Both the position numbers and the translations under genes were made by a program. Below the pieces are notes generated by a model. The model searched no databases. It saw only the letters and a program-made list of their open reading frames with translations, and was not told where the DNA came from. A stretch of DNA of 64,000 nucleotides, taken from NCBI GenBank assembly GCA_029207755.1, contig JARCOQ010000004.1, positions 35,821,560-35,885,559 on the forward strand, in the 5' to 3' direction. The number at the start of each line of letters is the position of its first letter. The stretch's first letter is position 1. Origin of the DNA: Chamaea fasciata (taxonomy: Eukaryota > Chordata > Aves > Passeriformes > Sylviidae). Positions 35,527 to 47,500 of the stretch are shown piece after piece.

Positions 35527-35730
35527 CTGCCAAATACATTAAAAGGGCCATGCCAAGGTCAGGGCAGATCCAGCGCATGCACTACTGCCAAGCTGGACCA
35601 GGCATCATGAAGCTCTACCTAACACCCAGGGGATTGCCTTAACAAGACCAGCTGAAAACTGCTGCAAAAACATGGTCACCAGCTTTTCACCATCAACACA
35701 TCATTGTGGACACCTGTTTTGGTGGCTTAC

Positions 35731-35782
35731 CCCATTTTTTTGGTCCTGTCCAGAAATACCTTTTGCAGGCAGCTATAAAGAT
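35731..35782 (-). CDS. Candidate coding exon with alternative ends
   Basis: On the minus strand an outstanding pyrimidine tract (cctcctttcttgtttctg) precedes acceptors at 35787 and 35782. The frame reads IFIAACKRYFWTGPKKW and meets a strong GTAAGC donor at 35731 (phase 1). An earlier GTATTT donor at 35760 would end in phase 2, as the next exon requires. The phase-0 start matches the end of the exon at 36018-36073. The conflict between the best donor and the required phase means that either an extra exon is missing or one boundary is wrong. Confidence 0.35.
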
Positions 35783-36017
35783 CTGAACTTGTACCCAGCA
35801 AAGATGGACAACAGAAACAAGAAAGGAGGCTGACATTTTGTTTTCACAGCCAGGACAGACTAAATACTGACAGCTCTTCTTGGCATGCACATTCAGAGGT
35901 CAAAGGTACTGTTGCCCCTCTCCAGGCACACAACCATATGGGTTTGTATTTCCATCCTTTGAACGCATGTTCTTGCTTTGCCTTCACTTGCCTTGACTAG
36001 TTGAAGGGAAGGTGTAC

Positions 36018-36073
36018 CTTGCCTTTTCTCCTTTTGCAGAAAAGCAGAGCCTGTCTCAGAGAGTCCACATCCT
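36018..36073 (-). CDS. Inferred 56-bp coding exon
   Basis: On the minus strand the acceptor is near ideal (acctctctcttcccacag) and the donor is GGCAAG followed by GTACAC. Only the phase-1 frame is open: AG, then DVDSLRQALLFCKRRKGK. Phase 1 is exactly what the exon at 37024-37163 supplies, and the joined peptide reads KHFIDP-E-DVDSLRQALL without interruption. The end is strongly basic. Confidence 0.52.
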
Positions 36074-37023
36074 CTGTGGGAAGAGAGAGGTAGGTCCCTT
36101 ACATTTATGCTGAACAAATCAGACACCTCAATTGCAAACGTGATTTCATTGATGTTTATCTGTGACATTGGAGCACAGCAATGTGGTACACTTTCCAAGG
36201 TCCCCCATCAGCTTTATTACGTTTCTTTTGTAGCTAGAAGATGACCAACCTTTCTCACAGAGTTTAGATGTAGCAAAAATCTCTTGCCCATGCTGAGGGG
36301 CTAATACACAAATACTCATTCCATGTGGGATACATTAAGGCCATATTCTGACTACAAATGACATGGTCCTATTTTCTCTTAATATCTAATTAAAATCCAG
36401 CAGTGGACTGAATTAACTTGGTATGCAAGGGAATCCAATTAACTTCAAAATGCAAGGGCAATGAGATGGCATCCAAACTAACTTTGTTAAAAGACAGAGC
36501 GGGTGAATGCTGTCTGTGAAACTCAGCAACTTCCTTATCACAATCCCTAAATAAAAATACATTTAAATGTAGAAGTAAGAACGTATTTTCTGAACAAGCC
36601 AGAGAACCTTGGCACCACCCTGCTCAGAGCTCCCAAGCACACCCTTCAGGCAGAACTCAGCTCATGGACCAACCCCATTAATGCAACTGCTCCTTGGACA
36701 AACCCTAAATACACAGACAACAGGGCTTCTGAGCTATCCTCTGAGACTGAAGAAACCTGCTTCCACCAGTGACAAACTCTCTTGTGGTATATGACTGCCT
36801 AAACCATTTACATTTTAACATCATCTCTGCTACTTTTAGCTGGCTATGGTCTGATTCAGCAGCTCAGTTAAACAATCCACAAACCAGAAAAAAAATAGGA
36901 CAGGGCTAATATTAAGAAACAACAGTAGAGCAGAATGCAATTCATAACTTGGATGGGTTAATCCAAACATTAAATATGCTAAATAATGCTGCAATCCCTG
37001 TAAGGAATAACTTGAGGCAGTAC

Positions 37024-37163
37024 CTGGGTCAATAAAATGTTTGCAGGAGACCTTTAGCACAACTGTACTGATAAATTTGCTGACAAAGACTTCTGTTGTT
37101 TCTTTGATTACTTCTGCCAGTAACTTTATTTCTTCATCCACCTTTTCCACTCTGCCTTTCCAG
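37024..37163 (-). CDS. Inferred coding exon, helical charged segment
   Basis: On the minus strand the acceptor tract is atatgtctatcctcag, with a second AG five bases later (starts at 37168 or 37163). The donor is GACCCAG followed by GTACTG. The 46 codons read WKGRVEKVDEEIKLLAEVIK, then ETTEVFVSKFISTVVL, then KVSCKHFIDP. The pattern is a long amphipathic helix followed by a hydrophobic strand or helix, typical of a folded domain. It ends in phase 1 and joins the exon at 36018-36073 in frame. This is one of the most convincingly protein-like pieces of the window, but I cannot assign a family. Confidence 0.6.
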
Positions 37164-37168
37164 CTGAG

Positions 37169-38285
37169 CTGAGGATAGACATATATAAAAATAACATATC
37201 AACAAGAAGATACAAATTTTTTATATACAATTTTTTCCCTTCAGAGCTGACATAAATGACCATCATGATTTGGAGAGTGTAAAATGCTCCCGCATCACTG
37301 CAGCTATGACGACCTGCTCAGGTTCACTTCTGCAGCATGCACAGACCTTCTCTGAATATGCTGAACCTACTGCTGAGCCCTTGCCTCACACAGGGTGTCT
37401 ACACAGTGATGGTATTCAAATTCCCAAGAAGTAGTGGAGAGTAGTGGAGCTGAAAACACACACAGGGACCAACTGCAACTGGTTGCTGTCCCAGGAAAAA
37501 AAACCTGCAGAAATGGTGTATGCAAACGCCATCTTGGAAAAGAGATGTATTTTTGCATGTCAGGAATAACAAGGTCATCATATAGAAATCCCTGCAGATG
37601 GGTCAAACTGGATATGTTTCTCTTTTTAATAAGAATTACTGATCTATTTAAAGAACAGGTCTCAGGCTAAGTATTTAGATGAATGACTTGGAACTTTATT
37701 TGGATTCATGGAATTTGATTAAGTGCAATTTCCTGTCACTCAGGTGAGTATTTTTATTAATTTTATTCATAATTTTATTTTTTAATCTGTGACCTGCCAC
37801 CAAGAATAAACATGAAACTGGGATTTGCTCAACTTTTAGCCATTCAAAGTATTCAAATATGTGTCTCTCACAAGCATAATCTCTCCCTCCTGTATGGACA
37901 AATTATGAAAAACACAAACATTTAACTATTAATAACTTACTAGGAGACCACATAGAACAGGATTTAAACCTTTATGTTAAATAATGTTTTAAAAAAGATA
38001 AAGTTATTTGCAGGCCAAAATCAGACAGCAATGTATTTAAAATAAGTTCAAAGTGAAAAATATTTACATTTATTTTTATCTAGATATTAGCCGCAAACGT
38101 CTCATTAAAAAAAATCTGTTTTTAAGACCAGTGGTAAAAACATTAATGCCTGTTCCTGTATCAAAGTGCACTCCAAGCTTCAAATGAATCCCAACACACA
38201 TTCCACTTTATTACTTCCTGCAAATTTTTTTTCCAAACTAAGTCCGTTTTATTAAAATGAAATTTATATTTTTAGAATGGAGAAA
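37169..38285. other. Intronic
   Basis: AT-rich DNA. A minus-strand open frame at 37.5-37.6 kb (GFLYDDLVIPDMQKYI) has an acceptor-like start and a weak GTTTTT donor. I could not place it in the exon chain, so it is not called. Confidence 0.35.
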
Positions 38286-38971
38286 TGTCTTGGTTTAGAT
38301 AGACAGGTAGGGTTGGAGTCTCCCTTGAAATGTAAGCCCCTCCCCCCCTTTTCCAAATTATCATAAATTTGCAATTAAAAGACTGTCAGGCAAAGATTTT
38401 GGGAATAGGTATAGCAGTTCTTTACTAGGGATATAAAAACACAGATGTTGTAGTACAGAAGAATAAGGAAACAAATAAACAAACAAGAAATCCTAGAAAA
38501 CCCTGACAGAGTCAGAAACACAACCTGACACCCTGTTGGTCAGGGTGTTGGAAGCAGTCCAAAACAAGCCCTCCTGGAGTGGCAGATGTGGTTCTGTTGG
38601 AGTAGAGATGGTCCCGTTGAAGAAAAAGGGTCCAGTAATGGTGAGATGGGTCCGGTCTTCCTCCAGGGATCCGGTGGAAAAAAATGGATACCTAGTGGGA
38701 CTGTGGCTCTTTTTTATCTAGGTTAAGATGGTTTGGCTCCTCCTCCCTGCGTGGAGCAGATTACAATAGTGCAGTGTAATGTGTAATGTCACTGATGAGC
38801 TCTTAATCGTCCATTAGCAGAAGACATTCCCACGGAAGTAGTGAAACAATGAAGAGAGATAAGTAGCTCTCCACCATCTGATAAGTGACACTGACCCATT
38901 TGGGCAAAGATAAGCAATTCTGCTCCACCCAGATGGAATTAAATAATATGCTCTTTACAAAACCCATGACA
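38286..38971 (-). mobile_element. Solo LTR of an endogenous retrovirus (songbird type)
   Basis: Read on the minus strand, the element starts TGTCATGGG at 38971 and ends AAACCAAGACA at 38286: the TG...CA termini of an LTR, about 686 bp. It is flanked by AGAAA (38281-38285) and AGCAA (38972-38976), a 5-bp target-site duplication with one mismatch, as expected for an ERVL-like integrase. AGTAAA near the 3' third is probably a decayed AATAAA poly(A) signal. The wording resembles LTRs I know from songbird genomes; the family name is not certain. No internal retroviral genes flank it, so it is a solo LTR, probably left by recombination. Confidence 0.75.
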
Positions 38972-41900
38972 AGCAATTTGAAATATTGGCATTTAAAGGG
39001 CTTCTTAGGCAGTATTACTTGTTTGACGCTGAAGGTTTTGTTTTGGTACAGAATATAAAACCATTTCCTCAAGATATTTTGTGTTCAGTATAAAATATTA
39101 AAAATATCTCATTTCCAAGAGGTCTGGTGGGAGTTCATGACAGATGCGTTGCATCTCTTTTAAAAAATCCTTTTGCAGCATTATTTTGTCTAATTAGCCC
39201 TGATGATTTACCCATGACAGTATGAACTTCTTGGGAGGAAAGTGGAACATAATCTTTGGAGCAAAGAACAAACATGTTTTTGGGGAAATGGGACGGAATG
39301 AAAGCACTAACTTGAGGTGGTTTATAACAAATGCCCCCAAGTAGTCCTGTGAATTTTCACTCATTTATGCACCACCATATGATCCATCTTCTTGCCTTCT
39401 GTGCTACAAACCAGGCTCCCTTCACACACCTTGCAAGTTGGCTTTGCAATCATGTTGCTGCTCCTGTCTGTGGCAGGAGACCAGTTTTAGAGGACAGGAC
39501 CAACCACCATGGACGAGGTAAAGGTGAAGCTAAAAGCCTGCCATGGGTCAGGGGAGGCACCACTAATCATGCACCACCCTCTCCAGGCCACCATCTCGAG
39601 ATTATTGGAGAAACTAGGAACCAAAATGTGAACTGTCCCTAAAGATGTTTAGTTTTGCTGGCAGGGCTTCTCTCCTGTTTGGGCTCTGGGCAAAAATACC
39701 TTGTCAGAAATTTTCTGAAGATGCAGAGTTTATCAAAGGAGGCTTGCAGCCATGGGACCAGGTGGCTAGGCAGACACTGGAGAAGTCGAGCAGACAGACC
39801 CCAGTTTAAGACGGGAGAACACAGATTTCATTTGCATTCAAAATGGGTAAAATGCACAAAGTTAATATTTTTAAAGTTTCAGTTAAAACATTGCTGGTAT
39901 TTTTTTCACCTGACTCCAGCCTCATGTGGCAAGGTCAGCCCTTTCAGTGAACAAACAGCTCAGTCATCTCCAATGTAGCTGTTATCTGCCTCAACAAGGG
40001 GAGACGTTTGGCACAGCCTAAAGCTGGGGCATGAACCCTGGCTAAGCTTAAGACATTTATCTGACAGCATCAGCTGACACTCCACAAACACATTTGCTTT
40101 CCATGACCTCAGAGCACTTGTGATTAATCAAAAATGTATCTTGGATCTTGAGAACAAGCTACAAGCAGGCACACAAAAAAAGAATACGCTCTCGATCTTG
40201 CTTATTGACTTCAGAGGTATATTGAATTTAGAAATAGCAGATAGAATAAAATGATCAATATGTTCTCACTTGTCCATGGAAGAGCAAACTTTATCCCTCC
40301 AGCAACAAACATTGATCATGTGAATGTTTTGGAGCTGCTTTCAAGTACAGAGAGCAAAGGCATGAGGACTTTTGAGGAGGGGCATTCCATGGAAACGACA
40401 CTGGTGTATGTGCACTAGCACTTGGCTAGGAAATGTGCTGTTAAAAGCTGTGGAGTGCAGCAATGCACCTGAGCCACCTCTACCACTGTGGCCGTTTCCA
40501 CCAGGACATATTGCTAACATCCAGTTTGGGAAACACTGTGCCAAGTGATCTTAATAAAACATTATAGAAGATACTTTAAAACTTAATGAAGGCACATAAT
40601 CTGCTTCAGAGAAAACTTCCTGCCTTAATTTAAATGAGACACAGTTATAACATATCCCCTATGCACTGTTTACAATTTATAATTTATGTCTCAGTTCAAA
40701 TACACTACTTTCTGTAGTAATCTGCTAAGTTATATGATTAGCATTTGAATATTGTAATATTCTGCTTCTTGATACCAGAGTAATATGATGCAGTATATTT
40801 GTATTTTAATACTTTCTTTTTTATTCACGAATAAGCATACCAAGCTCTAATTAGTTGAGATGAAAGAAATCATGCGCCCCACCCAGTCTAATTTGAAAGT
40901 GATTATATTTCTGTAAAAACTCTTCACCGTTTCATTTATTAAATCCCACTCTTTTCTGGTTACCTACTGCTCAGGCTGTAAGTCATTCATTCTCATACTG
41001 CACCATCATTCTACTACAGCAAAACTACTGTATGTGCTTCAGTCCCTGTTGGCATGGCAAACAAACTTTCATTGCATGTGCTGTCTGTAAAATGGTGGTA
41101 CTAATTAGAAGATATAAACTCATGCTGAGACATGATATGAATTGGTGTTATGCATCTCTTAAGCTCACAGCAGTATTAGATTTATATGGCTGATGCCCTC
41201 AACTAATATTCAACTAGAAACATTCAATTTTTAAAATCTGCAGAAAAATGAAACAAAAGTGAAGGTGATTCATTAAAACAATTCACAGATTCTCAGTAAT
41301 CCACACTCCACTAATCTCCACACTCATAAGTGGCAAACAGAAGAAGTCTTTTTTTTCCAGTAAAGACTGAGAAGAAGAATGTTGCAGTGAAAACACATGC
41401 CAGTGTTACCTAGCATCCACCCATCATTTTTCCAAGGGCAGACCTCAAATGACACGGCAGTAGATAAACAAACATCACCCCAGTTTATGGAGAAGTTTCC
41501 TCAGATCCAGAGTTGATCTCCCTGCAGTCTGGAAGTGGCTATTGGCCTACAACGTGGACTGCTGCCATTAAAAGCCTTGTCCTCTGCTTACTTCTTAAAA
41601 TAAGAAAAAGGAAGAATTTGCTAGTCCACAAGGGCTAGGAAGCTACTCAGGTACCCCAACTTCAGCCTGATTCAAGACACTGCATACATGTAGGTTCATG
41701 ATGACCCCACTGCTCAAACTCGCAACATGAGCTATGGGCTCTAGATATCACAGTGGTGTGTTTTGACATCCATGGTGAAAATGAGCAGAAAATCTGACAG
41801 TTCCATATCAAGAAATATTTTTCCTAGTGCTAATGTGCCTTAAATACCTTGTTCCACAGCTGAGTGGCCTGGCACCTGCTGCGTGAGAAATAGCCAATTA

Positions 41901-43843
41901 CTGTTCGGTGTCTCTAATTTTCTGATTCAATTAGCATGCTTCAGAGCTTTCCAGTTTAATTGCAAACTACTTCACAGTTAGCTCTCCGATTAATCATCTG
42001 CAAGCCAAAACTTGGTGGAACAAATCTCTGTACATTGGAAAGCTGGGAGCTTAGAAAATCAAACTTGTTTTGGTATATTAAGCTTTAATTTTGTTTGCCC
42101 TTTTCAGCAGCACTTGTAAGAAGCTCTGTACTGATTAAACAGGAAGTCCAGACAATAATATGCTACATTATGCATATAATTACTGTAAATATAGATGAGA
42201 CTGTAGAAGGTTAGGTACTAACATGCATGGATAGGGGGTCAAGAAAACACATTTGCAATCAATTTCTCACCCATTATGACAGAAAAGAGGAACTGGTGGA
42301 GAAGGGAGAAAGAGAGGTATGAGATGGTGATGTGGTCCCATGCATGACTCTGGAGATATTTATGCAACACTACTCAGCAGTACAATCACCACACGCTATT
42401 TCTGATTTCATTTTCAAAGGAAGCTGTTAACTTCCCAAAACCTAAAAAGTTCAGAAAGTTGTATTCAATTGCTCAAATACCATACCTTTACTTTATTGTA
42501 CACTTTCAGCTTCAAGCTGAACACTGGCTGTTGGGTAGGACCATAAGATAGATCAGTTGTCATGCAGGTGCGATTTTTTCCTGTATTTTACTACACTCAA
42601 AACAGTAATACCCACTGAACCGGCACGGATTACCTTTTTTATTCCGTTGCACATTTACCTATCTTATTCAGGTGCACATAAACTTCCTGTCCAGAAGACT
42701 TGATCAAAAAAATAACAGCACATCACACAGCAGGAAATCTGCAATTCTATCACAAATTAATTATTTTGCACACATGAAAATATAAACACAATTGAAGCTT
42801 AGGAACCCGAAAACTTTGCTTTAAACCCATGCAACGTTTCAGCATGCATTAAATTCAGTGTACAGGACTGAGGCATCAGTCCTGCAGGAAGCTATACAGG
42901 CCAGCTTTGAGTTAAATTCAATATGATGCAACTGTGCTCAGTTTCCTGCAGCATTGTGTTTCGAGGACTTCCCTGAACTGGGGCTACTGTGAACATTTTG
43001 TTTCAAAATATCATCACTTAAGAACATGTTAATCTCCATCATAATTTTAGTAATTCCAGGTTAATATGGGAAATCCTAATAAACCCAAAGAAAAAGCTGA
43101 ATCAGCTCATTAATTTCTCTAGTCATGAAAGAAGAATCAAACATTGTAAAATCGTGATAATGATGTTTGGATGATACCTAGTGACAATTGCCACGGAGCC
43201 ATACCTCCTACACTTTGGCAGAAACAAAACAGTATTACTGACACCAGAAAGAATAATTATCTAAAGCTATATTATTGATCATCAAGATGATGCCACCTTG
43301 TCAAAGCTGGAATTCAGCCTTCTTCAAGGTCTTTAGATGCTTGTAAGATTTCCAATTAAAATATATTTAAAACCCATGCAATTAAAGCAGTCCCTGGCCA
43401 CCCATCTGGCTGAATGAAAAACCTTACAAAAATTGGTTGGAAATTCCTGAGGTGAGCATTGCCACCAAAAAAAGTGTGTTTGCAAACACACCTGAATGTT
43501 GGAGACACAAAACAGATCTCTGCAGAGCTTCCCCATGATTTTATCATTTTCCCAACAATATTTTTCTATGCCATGTGAGGTAAATATATTATGTTCCTAG
43601 AATAACCTATGTAAGGAAATGAATGTATGTAACACAATGAACAATACAGACATTGCAAACACAAGACACAGTCTTTCATGCTGTGACATGTCAGTTCAAT
43701 ATTTCTGTGCATGTAGGCAATGTACTTGAGTGATGAGTGATGCACTGGGTGATGTAGCAGATGCAGCATATAAAGATTACAAATTTAAGATATATTTCAA
43801 ATCATGCTGAGGAACATGCTTCTACTCTGGGAAAAAAAAGAAC
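38972..43843. other. Long intron
   Basis: AT-rich DNA between inferred exons. The interval at 41.84-42.20 kb is dense in TAAT-type motifs (see findings). No repeat family or convincing exon was found elsewhere in the stretch. Confidence 0.4.
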
Positions 43844-44082
43844 TGAGCTTTGCTGGTCTGTAAAAAAAATAATTCTAAGAGTTCTGCATCTTTTTCCAAT
43901 TTAGCTTGTGTTTCTGAAGCCACTGCAGCCCATATTATCTCTTTTAAATGAAACACAAGGTTATCAAACTGATCTCTACTACAACCAGTTTGGCATACAA
44001 TTACAGAATTCAGAAACAAAGGCAAAAAAAGTGATGCTTTTAACATTTCCAAGAGAGTGTCTCCTAAATCTGTACAACATTG
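43844..44082 (-). CDS. Candidate coding exon, helical
   Basis: A minus-strand frame preceded by an acceptor (gcaaaaactttcag). It reads QCCTDLGDTLLEMLKASLF, then RDQFDNLVFHLKEIIWAAVA, then SETQAKLEKDAELLELFFLQ. The heptad-like spacing of hydrophobics suggests helical repeats (inference). The 3' boundary is poor. The only GT near the end (GCTCA, GTTCTT at 43844) is weak, although it gives phase 2, matching the 37163 start. The polypyrimidine run just after it looks more like an acceptor. Either the exon ends at an atypical donor or part of this frame is chance. Confidence 0.4.
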
Positions 44083-44418
44083 CTGAAAGTTTTTGCCCCT
44101 CAATGCCCACTCATGTTCAAGTTACGCAGCTAACGCCTGATAATTTACTCCATTTATATACTCAGTTTAGTGAGTGGGAACCTGTTCTTAGGGTTCTGTG
44201 GCCAGGTTACTCAATGGTCCAGCATGCAAAGCTATGTTCTTCCCATCACTCCCTTGACAGCTTACTCGTGTTTAAACCCATTTCGTAACTGCCTTCTCAA
44301 GGTGAACTGCTTTCCCATTCTGCTTCTTTATTCTGAATCAAAAGAAGCCAAAGTGATGTTAAAGTGCTCAATGCCTCTGACTCATATGTAGAAAAGTTTG
44401 CAGGCACAGAAACTTGAC

Positions 44419-44542
44419 CATCATGATCTCCTGGACCCCCTCATAGAGGCTAAGCAAAGACTGCACAATACTGGTGTCTGTAGAAACCAAGGGACACTGC
44501 TGTAAATTGTGTTGCTTGGGTTTGTCTGAGTTACAGCTGATC
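44419..44542 (-). CDS. Candidate coding exon
   Basis: On the minus strand the acceptor is agcaaagcttctcag at 44543. A second strong one (cccttggtttctacag) would start the exon at 44477. The frame reads ISCNSDKPKQHNLQQCPLVS, then TDTSIVQSLLSLYEGVQEIMM. The donor proposed is ATCATGATG followed by GTCAAG, which is weak because position +3 is C. It leaves in phase 0, as the candidate exon at 44082 would need. It is protein-like and in the right orientation and order, but its splice sites are less secure than those of its neighbours. Confidence 0.35.
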
Positions 44543-47500
44543 CTGAGAAGCTTTGCTAGGGTGTGAAACACCAATCTGCCAACTTCCAGCTCTGATGCTT
44601 AGCCCCTGTCTTTCTTATGAACATTTCCAGCAAAACAGGTAACTTTCCTGGTGTAGTTACTTCAGTTCCTTGCTCTGGAAAACTGCAACCATTTTATAAA
44701 GTATTTACCGCATTGGAAAAACCCAACTGAAAACAATTATTACAAAAAACACATTATTTTCATTTCACAGAGGCAGATTATGAAAATAATTGTAGCTGTT
44801 TCACTACCACAGGGAAAACAAATTTGTACTGGCTGCCAAAGTCAGCACCTAACATTGTTTTCAATGGCAAACATTTCTACAACCTGACAGGATCACCTCT
44901 GTCCTGCTGGAATTACCACCAAAAGGGGACCAGGGGGAGTGGACAGCAAAACGGGGCATGCATGCTGGAACTGAATGTGGGAAAAAGTTCTGCATCTCTG
45001 TTCTTTTAAGGTCCTGCTACAAGTCACATCAAGTTACCTCTGGCTTCCAGACTCACTTGTGATCCTGCCAAAGGACCTTTGATGCACTTACTGATTTTCC
45101 TTCCCACTTAATTTACAATGATCAATTATAACTACCAAGAATATTTCATTCCACTTCATTCTGGCTCTTTTAAACTTTTTCTGTGGTACTGTGTAAGTGT
45201 TTATTTTTTCTTTTTTAAGCACAACTTCTACAGTTTATAAAAACTGCATTTTTTAAAGCAGGTTTTAGAAAAAAAATTGTGTTCCTGTTGGATTTCTTGG
45301 TTTAGCTTGCTCTATTTTTCTCTGTTTGGAATTGAAAAGGATTGGAACATCCACAAAAACAAGTGGAGGAATATACTATTATTTTTACTTCCTTTTAAAA
45401 TACTTTGGTTTTCCTCATTAAGAGAACATGAAATTTTAAATACCAGAAGCTTTGCTTACTTTTTTTGCTAAGCCTGCCTGCACATATTCAATCTCTGCTT
45501 CTGATATTTAAGAAAGGTAAAATATTATTTTTTACTAATTATGTTAACATTTTTAAAGCTACAAGAAGAGTGATTTTTACAAATGAGGATTTGTCTTCCA
45601 CTAGTTCTTTGTTCTTAGGAAACACTCCTCATCATTCTACTGTCTTTTAAAAATTATGGAATAAAGATGCATATCCAGCATTCTGGGCTGCAGAACTAGT
45701 AAATATGGAAAGCCGTACTCTGAAATGTTATTTTAGTATTTACTTAAAAAGCAACAACAAAAAAACCCATTTAAAATACCAGAAAAGGAAAATCTATCCC
45801 AGTCAAGGTGAACTAAGGAGGATGCTCCAAAAATCAGCCCAAACCTGATCCTGCACAGTGGTGCAGGGTTGCACACAGTGCAGGGACAGGCAGGTTGCTG
45901 CATCAACCCTTCTGCCTGTGTCTTGGCTGACACCAACAGAGGGGCTGGGCTGCTACCAACATCCCTCTGTCCTAAGTCAGTGGTTTGAGTAATTTGGAGG
46001 ATGTCAATAATCCAGAAACTCCATGACTTGAAGAGTAACTACAGAGGTACCTCGTCAATGACAAGACTCTGTTAACAAGTTTACTGACAGATTTTAGACT
46101 TCATTACTAGTTATTCCCAAAAGGTGTTGGTCCATCAGGACGCCAGCAGGATACAACAATCTGCCTCTTGTCTGACTTTTGTAGTTAAAGTGAAGCACTT
46201 ATTACTGATACTGCCTCTACCAGATTTCTGCTGAGCTCCATACATGGTATATTTTCTAATATTTTGATCCAAGCAGGCCACCAAAACTTAGTCCAATTTA
46301 TTTTTGGCCAGGTACAGGCAAAGCAAAAAATTAGAAAAAAAAAATATCAGAAAATGTCCACAGATTACTTTGTAATAATAAAACATGAATACAAATTCTC
46401 TTTTCCATGATATCACAGGCACTGAATTATTGTCACATGTTAGTATGCACTTTTAAATATTTATACAGCTTAGGTGAAAATATATTTCTCACAAGAGCCT
46501 GCATATTGAAGTACCCATTTTTAGCTACTGGTCCCCAGTGCAGAGCAACACAAAGGCTCAAGGCATTTTTAAAGGAGGAACCAAAAGGTAACTCTTTACC
46601 TAGATGTTTTTCATTTAACTGTGAATAAAAATATCTATTCTAGCTTTGCTCTAACTGCAGTAAACTCATTTAGTCCCTGCTTGGGAATGCAGAGTCTATT
46701 CTGGAATGGATAACTCATTTCACCAGGTATCACAGAGAGGGATTCTGTACTTGCAGAGTCCTCTCTTAAAAAGAGAATTGTGCTAGGTAAGCAAAATCGT
46801 AATACTTATGGAATAAGAGGATGAATAAACAGAGCAGAAGCCCGACAGAATTGGTGTGGGGCAGGGGTTAGGATGGTCTGAGTCCAGGACACCTCAGCAG
46901 GTTCAGGGTAATCACTGCTTGCAGTTTTCACACGTCTCCCCCAAAACACAGAATAAATAGAAAAAAAAAAAAAAAGAGACCTGCATTTGTTCAGAACTGA
47001 GACAATATTGAATATACTTGTTTAAACAAGTATACATGTATGTTTATTATATCTTACTGTATTTTTATTCATTTTTGTAGCCATAAAGTCATTAATTTAA
47101 AAAATTACTTCATATTAACTCTTTTGCATTAATATCAACCTAAACTCAATATATTTAAAATAAGCTTGAAAATCAGTTGTTGTGCATATCCCAGAGGTAG
47201 TTTAATACATCCATCCACATATGTACGTAGATGCTTATGAATATCCTGCTGCTTTGAAAATGACTCACTATGCTATTTCACCACAATTTGCATTGTTATA
47301 ATAGGATATTGACTGATTTTGGGTTTAAGGGACTAATGCAGTATTCAGTAATGACTCTGTGCTACAAGTTTATTGCAAGTGCCAAAGGTTCATTCACCCC
47401 AAGCAATTCAGTCAATAACCAATTTTTATACTTCTATCTCCTTCAAAATTCCAAACCAATAGTCCCTGGCTTTTTTTTTTTTATTATTTATTTTTTATTA

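Noticed and set aside
36099..36155. Minus-strand segment INEITFAIEVSDLFSIN with a GTAAGG donor
   Set aside because: The resulting intron before the 36.0-kb exon would be about 26 bases. The stretch is better read as the branch-point region of that exon's acceptor.
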